Of a stretch of 64,000 bases of DNA, positions 27,063 through 36,037 are shown one piece after another. The number at the start of each line of letters is the position of its first letter. Position 1 is the first letter of the stretch. The stretch is from positions 1 through 64,000 of the forward strand of contig NZ_LFLZ01000034.1 in NCBI RefSeq assembly GCF_001189845.1, read 5' to 3'. A model generated the notes under the pieces. That model saw nothing but the letters and a program-made list of their open reading frames with translations, ran no database searches and had not been told where the DNA came from. This DNA is from Bradyrhizobium tropiciagri (GTDB lineage: Bacteria; Pseudomonadota; Alphaproteobacteria; Rhizobiales; Xanthobacteraceae). Both the position numbers and the translations under genes were made by a program.

Positions 27063-27236
27063 ATGATGCAATCAGGCACCAAGCCGAAGGCCGACGACAA
27101 CGCCGAAAAGCGCCGGCTCGACGAGGCCCTTGAAGAGGGCCTGGAGGAGACGTTTCCCGGTTCCGACCCCGTCAATGTGACCCAGCCGGCCCCGACCAAG
27201 GGCGACCAGCACGTCAAGCGCAGCGGCAAAGGGTAG
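27063..27236 (+). CDS. small acidic hypothetical protein
   Basis: 57-residue hydrophilic protein (MMQSGTKPKADDNAEKRRLD) with the segment EALEEGLEETFPGSDPVNVTQPAP, a pattern common to small conserved rhizobial proteins, and a basic end KRSGKG. GGGAGAG (27052-27058) favours ATG 27063 or 27066; an in-frame ATG at 27027 is possible. Charged and without membrane segments; perhaps stress-related, but function is unknown. Confidence 0.7.
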   Translation: MMQSGTKPKADDNAEKRRLDEALEEGLEETFPGSDPVNVTQPAPTKGDQHVKRSGKG

Positions 27237-27453
27237 GGGACAGCGCGCCTCCCCGGGGATTGTCTGAACGACCGGAATGTTATATTTTTCAGCGCCTTAA
27301 GGCCGAAAAATGCGGTTCGGCCGTGGTAATGATTCATCATATTTTTTGAAGTCATCTTAGCGCCTGGCAGTCTATAAGGCCGATGCACGCTACACTGGTA
27401 GGCGTTCGGGACTCTCTCGCCGTGTGGTTCGAGAGGTCCGTGTTGGGGGTTAC

Positions 27454-28800
27454 ATGAGCCGCAAATATTTCGGGACCGATGGAATTCGGGGCCGCGCCAA
27501 TGGGCTGATCACGCCGGAGCTCGCGCTCAAGGTGGGGCAGGCCGCAGGATTGGTATTTCAGCGTGGCGACCATCGCCATCGCGTCGTGATCGGCAAGGAC
27601 ACGCGGCTGTCCGGCTACATGATCGAATACGCCATGGTGGCGGGCTTCACCTCGGTCGGCATGGACGTGCTGCTGGTCGGCCCGATGCCGACGCCGGCGA
27701 TCGCGATGCTGACCAAGTCGATGCGCGCCGATCTCGGCGTCATGATCTCGGCGTCGCATAATCTTTTCGAGGACAACGGCATCAAGCTGTTCGGTCCGCA
27801 GGGCTTCAAGCTCTCCGACGATGTCGAGAAGCAGATCGAGCAGCTGCTCGACGAATCGCTCGATCGCCGCCTGGCGCAGAGCGCGAGCCTCGGCCGTGCC
27901 CGCCGCATCGACGGCGTCCATGACCGCTACATCGAATTCGCCAAGCGCACTTTGCCGCGCGACCTCTCGCTCGACGGCCTGCGCGTCGTGGTCGATTGCG
28001 CCAACGGCGCCGCCTACAAGGTGGTGCCGGAAGCGCTGTGGGAGCTCGGTGCCGACGTGGTGCCGATCGGGGTCGAACCCGACGGCTTCAACATCAACAA
28101 GGAATGCGGCTCGACCTCGCCGGAAGCGCTGTCGCGCAAGGTGCGCGAGATGCGCGCCGACATCGGCATTGCGCTCGACGGCGATGCCGATCGCGTCATC
28201 CTGGTCGACGAGCGCGGCCACATCGTCGACGGCGACCAGCTGCTCGCGGTGATCGCGCAGAGCTGGAAGGAAGAGGGACGCCTCGCCAAGCCCGGCATCG
28301 TCACGACCGTGATGTCCAATCTCGGCCTGGAGCGCTTCCTGCAGGGCCACGGGCTTTCGATGGTCCGCACCCCGGTCGGCGACCGCTATGTGCTCGAGCA
28401 GATGCTGAGCGGCGGCTACAATCTCGGCGGCGAGCCGTCCGGCCATATCATCATGTCGGACTATTCGACCACCGGCGACGGCTTCGTCGCGGCGCTGCAG
28501 GTGCTGGCCGTGGTGCAGAAGCTGCGCCGCCCGGTGTCGGAGATCTGCCGGCGTTTTGAACCATTGCCGCAAATCCTGAAGAACGTGCGCTATCGCAGCG
28601 GCAAGCCGCTCGACGCCGCCGAGGTCAAGTCCGCGATCACCGACGGCGAGAAGCGCCTCAACGGCCATGGCCGTCTGTTGATTCGCCCCTCCGGCACCGA
28701 ACCGGTGATCCGCGTCATGGGCGAGGGCGATGACCGCATCCTGGTGGAAGAGGTCGTCGACAACATCGTCAGCGCACTCGGCCACGCCGCCGCGGCTTGA
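27454..28800 (+). CDS. glmM: phosphoglucosamine mutase
   Basis: 448-residue alpha-D-phosphohexomutase converting glucosamine-6-phosphate to glucosamine-1-phosphate for UDP-GlcNAc, peptidoglycan and LPS synthesis. It shows the glmM-type start SRKYFGTDGIRGRAN, the active-site phosphoserine Ser101 in ISASHN, the metal loop DGDADR, the sugar loop GGEPSGH and the phosphate loop RPSGTEPVIRVM. Length is typical. The gene stands alone here; the common ftsH-folP-glmM arrangement is not present. A weak AT-rich hairpin (27285-27310) lies in the upstream gap. Confidence 0.96.
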   Translation: MSRKYFGTDGIRGRANGLITPELALKVGQAAGLVFQRGDHRHRVVIGKDTRLSGYMIEYAMVAGFTSVGMDVLLVGPMPTPAIAMLTKSMRADLGVMISASHNLFEDNGIKLFGPQGFKLSDDVEKQIEQLLDESLDRRLAQSASLGRARRIDGVHDRYIEFAKRTLPRDLSLDGLRVVVDCANGAAYKVVPEALWELGADVVPIGVEPDGFNINKECGSTSPEALSRKVREMRADIGIALDGDADRVILVDERGHIVDGDQLLAVIAQSWKEEGRLAKPGIVTTVMSNLGLERFLQGHGLSMVRTPVGDRYVLEQMLSGGYNLGGEPSGHIIMSDYSTTGDGFVAALQVLAVVQKLRRPVSEICRRFEPLPQILKNVRYRSGKPLDAAEVKSAITDGEKRLNGHGRLLIRPSGTEPVIRVMGEGDDRILVEEVVDNIVSALGHAAAA

Positions 28801-29358
28801 GTCGCGATTTCCGATCTCGCGCCGGTTTGTCTCCGTCATCCTGAGGTGCTCGCGTAGCGAGCCTCGAAGGATGTACGGCCCGGCCTGTGGCCGTGCATCC
28901 TTCGAGACGCCTGCTGTGCAGGCTCCTCAGGATGACGGGGAGCCGGTCGATTGTCGGTGAGAGCCACGTCACGCATCTCTGCGCGAATGCTGCATCGAAT
29001 ATGCCCGTGGTGAGCGAACCCCTGCTGGTGCCGCCAAGGATGCCGGAGGCTGTTCGCTGAACTCTCCCTCACGGCGCGTCCGCATTAAGCATTCGCTAAC
29101 ACTCACGGCCTGCGTGCGCTGAAAACACCGCGCATGCGTCAACGCTTGATTAGCACTTGTGGCGAGATCGCCATCTTTCACCCGCCGCCCGCGCATTTAT
29201 GGACTCTCATAAGCAACAGCCGCAGAAATCGGTGAGAGAAAATCAACCTTAAAAATTAGGGTTAAGTGCCGCTTAAACATTTGCTGCCATCGTCCGCCCG
29301 TGAGTTTCAGACGTGGGGCCTTTCGTGTCGCCTCACTTGGCCCAAAAGGACGAAGCCA
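28801..29358. other. 558-base gap with a repeat and the leader of the outer-membrane protein gene
   Basis: Contains the family B repeat (28833-28939) and then about 260 bases with no credible gene. The last 100 bases are the transcript leader of the porin-like gene, with a short GGGCC/GGCCC stem (29316-29320 with 29339-29343) right before the AAAGGA ribosome site, which could modulate translation. Confidence 0.5.
28833..28939. repeat. dispersed inverted repeat, family B (copy 1)
   Basis: CCGTCATCCTGAGGTGC at the left, CCTCAGGATGACGGG at the right, with inner GCCTCGAAGGATG and GCATCCTTCGAGAC. The same element occurs at 54082-54191 and 55641-55773. Confidence 0.9.
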
Positions 29359-30210
29359 ATGCGTAGCGTAAAGACCCTGATTGCCGCCGGAGCGGCATCT
29401 CTGTTGTCCTCGGCGGCGTTCGCTGCCGACATGCCGATCATGCCGCCGCCCCCGATGGCGTATGCGCCTCCGCCGGTCCAGGATTTCGGCGGCTGGTATC
29501 TGCGCGGCGATATCGGCATGACCAACACCAAGGCGAGGCTGCACGTCAACGCCTACGATACGCTGCCGGCCGGCACTGCCTTCAATCAATTCGGCCACGG
29601 TTTCGACGGCGGCATGCTCTACGGCATCGGCGTCGGCTATCAGTTCAACAGCTGGTTCCGCGCCGACATCACCGGTGAGTATCGCTCGAAGGTGAGCTTC
29701 AACGGCACTGACTTCTTCACATTCCCCGGGCCGAGCTCATTGGGCGACACCTATCATGGCGGCATCCAGAGCTGGGTCGGCCTCGTCAACGTCTATGCCG
29801 ATCTCGGCACCTGGGGTTGCTTGACCCCGTTCATCGGTGCCGGTGTCGGTGCCGCAGTGCTCAAGACCTCGGCGTTCTCCGACGTCACGACGTTCCCGAG
29901 CGGGTCGGGCCTGACCAGCTCCTTCATCGCCGACGGCGCAACCAAGACCAACTTCGCCTGGGCTGTGCACGCCGGTGTCGCCTACAAGGTGACCAACAAC
30001 TTCACCGTCGAACTGGCCTATCGCTACCTCGACATGGGCACTGCCGGCCAGGGCCAGGGTCACTTCTTCGACGGCACGCCGACCGGTCCCTCGAGCTTCC
30101 AGTTCCGCGACATCACCTCGCAGGACGTGAAGCTCGGCGTGCGCTTCAACCTGCCGTGCTGCGACGTGCTGCCTCCGCCGCCGCCGCCCCCGCTGATCCG
30201 CAAGGGCTAA
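29359..30210 (+). CDS. outer-membrane beta-barrel protein (Omp25/Omp31-like)
   Basis: 283-residue exported protein. A signal peptide (MRSVKTLIAAGAASLLSSAAFA) is followed by a Pro-rich stretch (PPPPMAYAPPPVQDF) and then WYLRGDIGMTNT, the first barrel strand. Alternating hydrophobic strands with aromatic ends run to the C-terminus (VKLGVRFNLP); a final PPPPPPPLIRKG tail is unusual. AAAGGA (29345-29350) sits eight bases before the ATG. Resembles the Omp25/Omp31 class of alphaproteobacterial surface proteins. It is followed by a clear terminator. Confidence 0.85.
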   Translation: MRSVKTLIAAGAASLLSSAAFAADMPIMPPPPMAYAPPPVQDFGGWYLRGDIGMTNTKARLHVNAYDTLPAGTAFNQFGHGFDGGMLYGIGVGYQFNSWFRADITGEYRSKVSFNGTDFFTFPGPSSLGDTYHGGIQSWVGLVNVYADLGTWGCLTPFIGAGVGAAVLKTSAFSDVTTFPSGSGLTSSFIADGATKTNFAWAVHAGVAYKVTNNFTVELAYRYLDMGTAGQGQGHFFDGTPTGPSSFQFRDITSQDVKLGVRFNLPCCDVLPPPPPPPLIRKG

Positions 30211-30247
30211 TGAGGGTTAATTTCGTCCCTTCACGGTTAACGATTGC

Positions 30248-30278
30248 AACGGCGCGGGATCATCCCGCGCCGTTTTCC
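30248..30278 (+). terminator. rho-independent terminator of the outer-membrane protein gene
   Basis: AACGGCGCGGG and CCCGCGCCGTT form a perfect 11-base stem around ATCAT, followed by TT. It starts 38 bases after the stop codon. Confidence 0.88.
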
Positions 30279-30401
30279 GTTGCCGCATCATGTCGCGAGC
30301 TTTGTGCAACTTGCGTGGTCGAAAGCTGCCGGCGACAACGATTGGTTAAGGTTAACAGGCGATGATCAACGCGCATTCGATGAGTGGGATGGAGCGTTGC
30401 G

Positions 30402-31253
30402 ATGCGTAGGTTCTTGCTGGCGGCGATGATGTTCGGGGCGGTGACCGGCGCGCAGGCGGCCGACATGCCGGAGTTCCTTCGCGGCAGTCTGCCCGCGTCC
30501 AGCGCACCCACCAGAAACTGGGACGGCTGGTATGTCGGCGGTCAGGTCAGCCAGACATGGATCAACACCGACTTCGGTGGCTCGGTTGCGCCTCTGACCA
30601 ATTCCATCTTTCGTAACACGACGCTGCAGGGGCCGACGTCCCAATTCAATCTGCTTGGCCGGGTCAATTCGCAGAGCTCGGGCTTCGGAGCATTTGTCGG
30701 ACGCAACTGGCAGTACGACGACGCCGTGGTGGGTGTCGAAGCAAACTATACCTATTGGTCCGGCCTTACGGCATCGACCTTCGGAAGTTTGGGTCCGATT
30801 CAAATCGCGCAGCCAACCCTGGTCCTGCCCGCCGGTGCCTCTGCCGCCGACGGCGTGACGTTGAATGGACGCGCTTCAATGAAGCTCAAGGACGAGGTGA
30901 CATTCCGCGGCCGGGCGGGTTGGGCAACCGGTGACTTCCTGCCTTACATGTTCGGCGGACTTGCGGTCGGCCGAATGGATGTCTCGCGCACGGTCACGAG
31001 CTCCGTGAACAGAACGATCAACTTTGCTGACGGAAGTTCGACCACCTTTGCACTCCCGCAGTTTTCCCAAACCGCAACGGATGCGAAGACGGACGCTTAC
31101 GTTGCCGGCTGGACCGCTGGTCTCGGATTGGAATACATGCTGTGGAACTGTGTTTTCGTGCGCGGCGAGTGGGAATACGTCAAGTTCATGCCGGTCAAGA
31201 ACACGTCGGTCACGCAGAACAGCGTGCGTGCTGCCATCGGCTACAAGTTCTGA
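30402..31253 (+). CDS. outer-membrane beta-barrel family protein
   Basis: 283-residue exported protein with a signal peptide (MRRFLLAAMMFGAVTGAQA) and a WDGWYVGGQVSQTW first strand typical of the Omp25-like barrel. The C-terminal strand SVRAAIGYKF ends in Phe, the usual BAM recognition residue. GGAG (30391-30394) favours ATG 30402 over the in-frame GTG at 30384. It shares layout, not close sequence, with the previous barrel; lower GC codons in parts of it are noticeable. Likely surface protein of unknown role. Confidence 0.82.
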   Translation: MRRFLLAAMMFGAVTGAQAADMPEFLRGSLPASSAPTRNWDGWYVGGQVSQTWINTDFGGSVAPLTNSIFRNTTLQGPTSQFNLLGRVNSQSSGFGAFVGRNWQYDDAVVGVEANYTYWSGLTASTFGSLGPIQIAQPTLVLPAGASAADGVTLNGRASMKLKDEVTFRGRAGWATGDFLPYMFGGLAVGRMDVSRTVTSSVNRTINFADGSSTTFALPQFSQTATDAKTDAYVAGWTAGLGLEYMLWNCVFVRGEWEYVKFMPVKNTSVTQNSVRAAIGYKF

Positions 31254-31324
31254 CGAGCGCTGCGTCGCTTGACACCGCAATGTGCGGCTGATCCGATGTT
31301 GCTCCGCAAGCGGAGCGACTTCAC

Positions 31325-31915
31325 ATGAAAATCCATGGCGACGCCAATTCAGGCAATTGCCTGAAGGTGAAATGGGTGTGCGACAAGCTGGCGCTGCCTT
31401 ACACATGGGTCGAGATCGACACCATGAAGGGAGGCAGCCGGACGGCGGAATTCCTCAAGCTGAACGGTTGGGGACAGGTGCCGACGGTCGAGCTCGATGA
31501 CGGACGCACGCTCGCGCAATCCAACGCCATCATCCGCTACCTCGCGCGCGGCAGCGATCTGATCCCCGCCGATCCCTATCGCGCGGCGCAGATGGATGCC
31601 TGGATGTTCTGGGAGCAGAACAGCCATGAGCCTTATGTCGCCGTCTGCCGTTTTCAGACCGTGTATCTCGGCAAGGCCGTCTCCGAGATCGATCCGAGCC
31701 TGATCAAGCGCGGCTATGTCGCGCTCGATCGCCTGGAGTGGCATCTTGCCGGCACGCAGTTTCTGGTCGGCGATGCGTTCTCGCTCGCCGACGTGTCGTT
31801 GCTCGCCTATACGCGCGTGGCGGAGGACGGCGGCCTCGCGCTCGCGCGCTATCCCATGATCCGCCGCTGGATCGCCGACGCCGAGCGTGTGCTGGGCCTG
31901 CCGGCGGTGCGCTGA
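31325..31915 (+). CDS. glutathione S-transferase family protein
   Basis: 196-residue GST. N-terminal domain MKIHGDANSGNCLKVKWVCD with Ser/Asn at the catalytic turn, then GWGQVPTVELDDGRTLAQSN (cis-Pro and glutathione gamma-glutamyl site), and C-terminal FSLADVSLLAYTRVAEDGG. Compact C-terminal domain. GCGGAGCGACTTCAC precedes the ATG with GGAG about nine bases away. It may share a transcript with the GNAT gene 18 bases downstream. Confidence 0.88.
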   Translation: MKIHGDANSGNCLKVKWVCDKLALPYTWVEIDTMKGGSRTAEFLKLNGWGQVPTVELDDGRTLAQSNAIIRYLARGSDLIPADPYRAAQMDAWMFWEQNSHEPYVAVCRFQTVYLGKAVSEIDPSLIKRGYVALDRLEWHLAGTQFLVGDAFSLADVSLLAYTRVAEDGGLALARYPMIRRWIADAERVLGLPAVR

Positions 31916-31933
31916 CTTCTGGTGAACATCGAT

Positions 31934-32404
31934 ATGACTGAAGCCTCATCGATCACGATCCGCCGCGCGCGGCGCGAGGATGTCGCCGCCGTCGTCGGCA
32001 TGCTGGCGGACGATCCGCTCGGCAGCGCACGCGAGCAGATCGCGGATCCGTTGCCGCAAAGCTATTACGACGCCTTCGCACGGGTCGAGCGTGATCCGAA
32101 TCTGCAGCTCGTCGTTGCGGTCGACGGGGAGGGCGCCATCGTCGGCTGCCTGCAGCTTGCGGTCCTGCCGGGGATCAGCTCGCAGGGCTCTTCGCGCGGC
32201 CTGCTCGAGGACGTCCGCGTCGCAAAGCATTGCCGCAGCCGCGGTATCGGCGAGCAGCTCGTGCAGTGGGCGGTGACCGAGGCGCGTGCGCAAGGTTGCA
32301 TGCTCGTCGAGTTGCTGACGCACCAAACGCGCGTCGATGCGCAGCGCTTCTATGAGCGGCTGGGATTCGCGCGCAGTCATGTCGGCATGACGCTGCGCTT
32401 TTGA
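31934..32404 (+). CDS. GNAT family N-acetyltransferase
   Basis: 156-residue acetyltransferase beginning MTEASSITIRRARREDVAAV. The acetyl-CoA loop is CRSRGIGEQLV, and the end QRFYERLGFARSHVGMTLRF is a typical GNAT C-terminus. A GTG at 31922 in frame would add MNID; GGTGA at 31920-31924 supports the ATG. Closely downstream of a GST gene, possibly one transcript. Substrate unknown. Confidence 0.88.
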   Translation: MTEASSITIRRARREDVAAVVGMLADDPLGSAREQIADPLPQSYYDAFARVERDPNLQLVVAVDGEGAIVGCLQLAVLPGISSQGSSRGLLEDVRVAKHCRSRGIGEQLVQWAVTEARAQGCMLVELLTHQTRVDAQRFYERLGFARSHVGMTLRF

Positions 32405-32557
32405 GCTGCGCGCACGAAGTTGTGCGCCTGCGGTAGCCGCTGCTGCGCGATCCGGTTAACAGCCAATAAACTAAGCCGGCCTCCGTGATTTTACCGGGCG
32501 GAACGAGTCCGGTATGTCGGACGTCTCCCACGGGGCGGCGGGCAACTGGGGATTGGA

Positions 32558-32770
32558 ATGTCGGAATATTCGATCGTGCGGGTCGGCAACGAGTACATCG
32601 TGCTGGTCGGCGATAAGAGCATTTTGAAAATATCAAGCCGGCGCAAGGCAGTTAAGATCATGACTCTGGCGGCAGATTTGCTCGATCAGGAGACTGTGCA
32701 GCAGGTCGAGAACGCCCCATCAATCAGCCGTGATCTCCCGATCATTCCGGAAAAGTCTGAACTTCCTTGA
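32558..32770 (+). CDS. small conserved hypothetical protein
   Basis: 70-residue soluble protein: MSEYSIVRVGNEYIVLVGDK, then ILKISSRRKAVKIMTLAADL and a Pro-rich tail. The repeating Val/Ile strand pattern followed by a helix suggests a small alpha/beta fold. GGGGATTGGA lies upstream. Seen as a conserved type in Bradyrhizobium by pattern only; function unknown. It directly precedes the serC leader. Confidence 0.65.
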   Translation: MSEYSIVRVGNEYIVLVGDKSILKISSRRKAVKIMTLAADLLDQETVQQVENAPSISRDLPIIPEKSELP

Positions 32771-32778
32771 CGTTTGGG

Positions 32779-32844
32779 TACCCTTCCACTATCTCCGACC
32801 GCGGGAAACCTCTCCCCACCGAGAGGCAGCTATCTGGAAGGGTA
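32779..32844 (+). ncRNA. serC leader RNA motif (candidate cis-regulatory RNA)
   Basis: TACCCTTCC (32779-32787) pairs perfectly with GGAAGGGTA (32836-32844), which contains the ribosome site of serC just four bases before ATG 32849. Inside is a second hairpin, CCTCTC-CCCACC-GAGAGG (32809-32826). Two stems with the second base of the outer stem masking the ribosome site, directly before serC in a Rhizobiales genome, matches the known alphaproteobacterial serC motif. A covariance-model hit would settle it. Confidence 0.65.
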
Positions 32845-32848
32845 GATT

Positions 32849-34021
32849 ATGACTGCAGCGAAGCCCGCTTCGCGGCCCAACGTGCCGCATTTCTCCTCCG
32901 GCCCCTGCGCCAAGCGCCCCGGCTGGAACCCCAACAATCTCAAGGATGCCGCCCTCGGCCGCTCGCATCGTGCGAAGGTCGGCAAGGCCAAGCTCAAGCT
33001 CGCGATCGAACTGACGCGCGAAGTGCTTGAGGTGCCCGCGGACTACAAGATCGGCATCGTGCCGGCGTCGGATACCGGCGCGGTCGAGATGGCGCTGTGG
33101 TCGCTGCTCGGTGCGCGGCCCGTCACCACGCTCGCCTGGGAATCCTTCGGCGAGGGCTGGGTCAGCGACATCGTCAAGGAATTGAAGCTGAAGGACGTCA
33201 CCAAGCTGAACGCGGCTTACGGTGAAATCCCCGATCTCTCCAAGGTCGATCCTGCCTCCGACGTCGTCTTCACCTGGAACGGCACCACCTCGGGCGTGCG
33301 CGTGCCGAACGCCGACTGGATCAGCGCAACCCGTGAAGGCCTCACGATCTGCGACGCGACCTCGGCCGCCTTCGCGCAGCCGCTCGATTTCGCCAAGCTC
33401 GATGTCGTCACCTTCTCCTGGCAGAAGGTGCTTGGCGGTGAAGCCGCGCACGGCATGCTGATCCTGTCGCCGCGTGCGGTGGAACGGCTCGAGACCTACA
33501 AGCCGGCCTGGCCGCTGCCGAAGATCTTCCGCCTCACCAAGGGCGGCAAGCTCAACCAGGGCATCTTCGAAGGCGAGACCATCAACACGCCGTCGATGCT
33601 CTGCGTCGAGGATTATCTCGACGCGCTGAACTGGGCGAAGTCGATCGGCGGCCTGAAGGCGCTGATCGCGCGCGCCGACGCCAACACCAAGGCGCTCGCC
33701 GACTGGAAGGCGCGGACGCCCTGGATCGACTTCCTGGCCAAGGATCCCGCGATCCGCTCCAACACCTCGGTGTGCCTGAAGTTCACCGATCCCGCGATCA
33801 CCTCGCTTCCATCAGATGCGCAGGCCGACTTCTGCAAGAAGCTGGTCGCGCTGGTGGAGAAGGAAAACGCCGGCTTCGACTTCGCGTATTACCGCGATGC
33901 GCCGGCGGGCCTGCGGATCTGGTGCGGCGCCACGGTCGAGGCAAAGGACGTCGAGCTGCTGACGCAGTGGATCGACTGGGCTTTCGCCGAGACCAAGGCG
34001 GCGCTGCCCAAGGCGGCCTAG
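32849..34021 (+). CDS. serC: phosphoserine transaminase
   Basis: 390-residue PLP enzyme converting 3-phosphohydroxypyruvate and glutamate to phosphoserine and 2-oxoglutarate, the second step of serine synthesis. It is the long alphaproteobacterial/archaeal-type SerC: NVPHFSSGPCAKRPGW, VPASDTGAVEMALWSLLG, FTWNGTTSGVRVPN, CDATSAAFAQPLDF and the Schiff-base Lys in FSWQKVLGGEAAHG. Its start lies in a leader hairpin that may control translation. serA follows 170 bases downstream on the same strand. Confidence 0.95.
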   Translation: MTAAKPASRPNVPHFSSGPCAKRPGWNPNNLKDAALGRSHRAKVGKAKLKLAIELTREVLEVPADYKIGIVPASDTGAVEMALWSLLGARPVTTLAWESFGEGWVSDIVKELKLKDVTKLNAAYGEIPDLSKVDPASDVVFTWNGTTSGVRVPNADWISATREGLTICDATSAAFAQPLDFAKLDVVTFSWQKVLGGEAAHGMLILSPRAVERLETYKPAWPLPKIFRLTKGGKLNQGIFEGETINTPSMLCVEDYLDALNWAKSIGGLKALIARADANTKALADWKARTPWIDFLAKDPAIRSNTSVCLKFTDPAITSLPSDAQADFCKKLVALVEKENAGFDFAYYRDAPAGLRIWCGATVEAKDVELLTQWIDWAFAETKAALPKAA

Positions 34022-34059
34022 GGAGGCGGCCTAAGCCGCTTCGCGTAATTCATCATCGT

Positions 34060-34112
34060 TATGGCCGGGCTAAAGCGCGAAGCGCGTCTTCGCTAGTTGT
34101 CCCGGCCATCTA
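34060..34112. repeat. dispersed inverted repeat, family I
   Basis: ATGGCCGGGCTAAAGCGCGA and GTCTTCGCTAGTTGTCCCGGCCAT form imperfect arms between serC and serA. Confidence 0.55.
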
Positions 34113-34191
34113 TCGCGCAGAGTGGACGGGCGGGCTTCGTGCCCGCGGCCGTCGTGTATTCAAACGCATCGTTCAGCAACGGATCATTCCG

Positions 34192-35781
34192 ATGACAAAG
34201 CCCAAAGTTCTGATTTCCGACGCGCTGTCGCCCGCCGCCGTGCAGATCTTCAAGGATCGCGGCGTCGAGGTCGACTTCCAGCCCAACCTCGGCAAGGACA
34301 AGGACAAGCTCGCCGAGATCATCGGCAACTACGATGGCCTTGCGATCCGCTCGGCCACCAAGGCGACCGCCAAGATCATCGAGAAGGCGACCAAGCTCAA
34401 GGTGATCGGCCGCGCCGGCATCGGCGTCGACAATGTCGAGATTCCGGCGGCGACTGCCAAGGGCATCATCGTGATGAACACGCCGTTCGGCAATTCGATC
34501 ACGACCGCTGAGCACGCCATCACCCTGATGCTGGCGCTGGCGCGCGAGATCCCGCAGGCCGACGCCTCGACCCAGGCCGGCAAGTGGGAGAAGAACCGCT
34601 TCATGGGCGTCGAGATTACCGCCAAGACGCTCGGCGTGATCGGCTGCGGCAATATCGGCTCGATCGTCGCCGACCGCGCGCTCGGCCTGCGCATGAAGGT
34701 GATCGCGTTCGATCCGTTCCTGTCGCCGGAGCGCGCCAAGGACATCGGCGTCGAGAAGGTCGAACTGGATGACCTGCTCAAGCGCGCCGATTTCATCACA
34801 TTGCACACGCCGTTGACCGAGAAGACCCGCAACGTCATCGACGCGGCGGCGATCGCCAAGATGAAGAAGGGCGTGCGCATCATCAACTGTGCGCGCGGCG
34901 GCCTGGTCGACGAGCAGGCGCTGGTCGATGCGCTCAATTCCAAGCATGTCGCGGGCGCCGCCTTCGACGTGTTCGTCGAGGAGCCGGCGACGACGAACGT
35001 GCTGTTCGGTCATCCCAACGTGATCTGCACCCCGCATCTCGGCGCCTCCACCACCGAGGCGCAGGAGAACGTCGCGCTGCAGGTCGCCGAGCAGATGTCG
35101 GACTATCTGCTGTCGGGCGCGATCTCGAACGCGGTCAACTTCCCCTCGATCACGGCGGAAGAGGCGCCGAAGCTGAAGCCGTTCATCGAGCTCGCCGAGA
35201 AGCTCGGCTCGTTCGCCGGCCAGCTCACCGAGAGCGGAATCCTCAAGACCACGATCACCTATGAGGGCCACGTCGCCGAGATGAAGATCAAGGCGATCAC
35301 CTCGGCGGTGCTGTCGGGCCTGCTGCGGCCGATGCTGGGCGAGGTCAACGTGGTGTCGGCGCCGGTCGTCGCCAAGGAGCGCGGCATGGTGGTGGACGAG
35401 GTGGTCCGCGCCGCGCAGAGCGACTATGAAAGCCTGATCACGGTCACCGTCGCGACCGAGCGCCAGGAGCGTTCGGTGTCCGGCACCGTCTATGCCGACG
35501 GCAAGCCGCGCCTCGTCGACATCAAGGGCATCCGCGTCGACGCCGAATTCGGCAAGTCGATGATCTACGTGACCAACGAGGACAAGCCGGGCTTCATCGG
35601 CGCGTTCGCGAGTCTCCTGGGTGATGCGAAAATCAATATCGCGACCTTCCATCTCGGCCGCGTCAAGCAGGGCGGCGACGCCATCGCGCTGGTCGAGGTC
35701 GACGGCGCGGTGCCGGCGGAGCTGCTCGCCAAGGTGCAGGCGCTGCCGCAGGTGAAGCAGGCCAAGGCGCTGAGGTTCTAA
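34192..35781 (+). CDS. serA: phosphoglycerate dehydrogenase
   Basis: 529-residue NAD-dependent enzyme oxidising 3-phosphoglycerate, the first step of serine synthesis. N-terminal substrate domain VLISDALSPAAVQIFKDRG; Rossmann loop LGVIGCGNIGSIVADRA; catalytic Arg in NCARGGLVDE, Glu in FDVFVEEPA and His in CTPHLGAST. The C-terminus carries the long type-I extension: an allosteric-substrate-binding domain and a final ACT domain (MIYVTNEDKPGFIGAFASLL), so serine feedback inhibition is expected. ATG 34192 begins MTKPKVLISD. Confidence 0.96.
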   Translation: MTKPKVLISDALSPAAVQIFKDRGVEVDFQPNLGKDKDKLAEIIGNYDGLAIRSATKATAKIIEKATKLKVIGRAGIGVDNVEIPAATAKGIIVMNTPFGNSITTAEHAITLMLALAREIPQADASTQAGKWEKNRFMGVEITAKTLGVIGCGNIGSIVADRALGLRMKVIAFDPFLSPERAKDIGVEKVELDDLLKRADFITLHTPLTEKTRNVIDAAAIAKMKKGVRIINCARGGLVDEQALVDALNSKHVAGAAFDVFVEEPATTNVLFGHPNVICTPHLGASTTEAQENVALQVAEQMSDYLLSGAISNAVNFPSITAEEAPKLKPFIELAEKLGSFAGQLTESGILKTTITYEGHVAEMKIKAITSAVLSGLLRPMLGEVNVVSAPVVAKERGMVVDEVVRAAQSDYESLITVTVATERQERSVSGTVYADGKPRLVDIKGIRVDAEFGKSMIYVTNEDKPGFIGAFASLLGDAKINIATFHLGRVKQGGDAIALVEVDGAVPAELLAKVQALPQVKQAKALRF

Positions 35782-35907
35782 GGCGCTGACGTTCTAAGAA
35801 GACGTTTCAAACGCTGTTTGAGTGGCTCTCGTCGTCGCCCGGGACGTGCCGGGCATGAGGGAAGTTAGCGTTCAAAGCGCAGCCAAATTCCGATCTGCGG
35901 AACATGA

Positions 35908-35937
35908 CGCCGTCTCCGGCCCCGGAGGCGGCGTTTG
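35908..35937 (+). terminator. possible terminator after serA
   Basis: CGCCGTCTCCGG and CCGGAGGCGGCG form a GC-rich stem with one wobble pair, ending in a short T run (TTTG). The loop is tight and the T tract weak. Confidence 0.4.
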
Positions 35938-36037
35938 TCGTTCCAGAGCCTCCGGTATTGCTGTTGCGCCGCACGAAAAATGTGTACGAACGGGCCACGA
36001 CGCGCCACAATGACCGTCATCTCAGAGGGAGAAAACA

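Noticed and set aside
27282..27311. AT-flanked GCGCCTTAAGGCC hairpin before glmM as terminator
   Set aside because: The stem is imperfect and short and the T run precedes rather than follows it; too weak to list.
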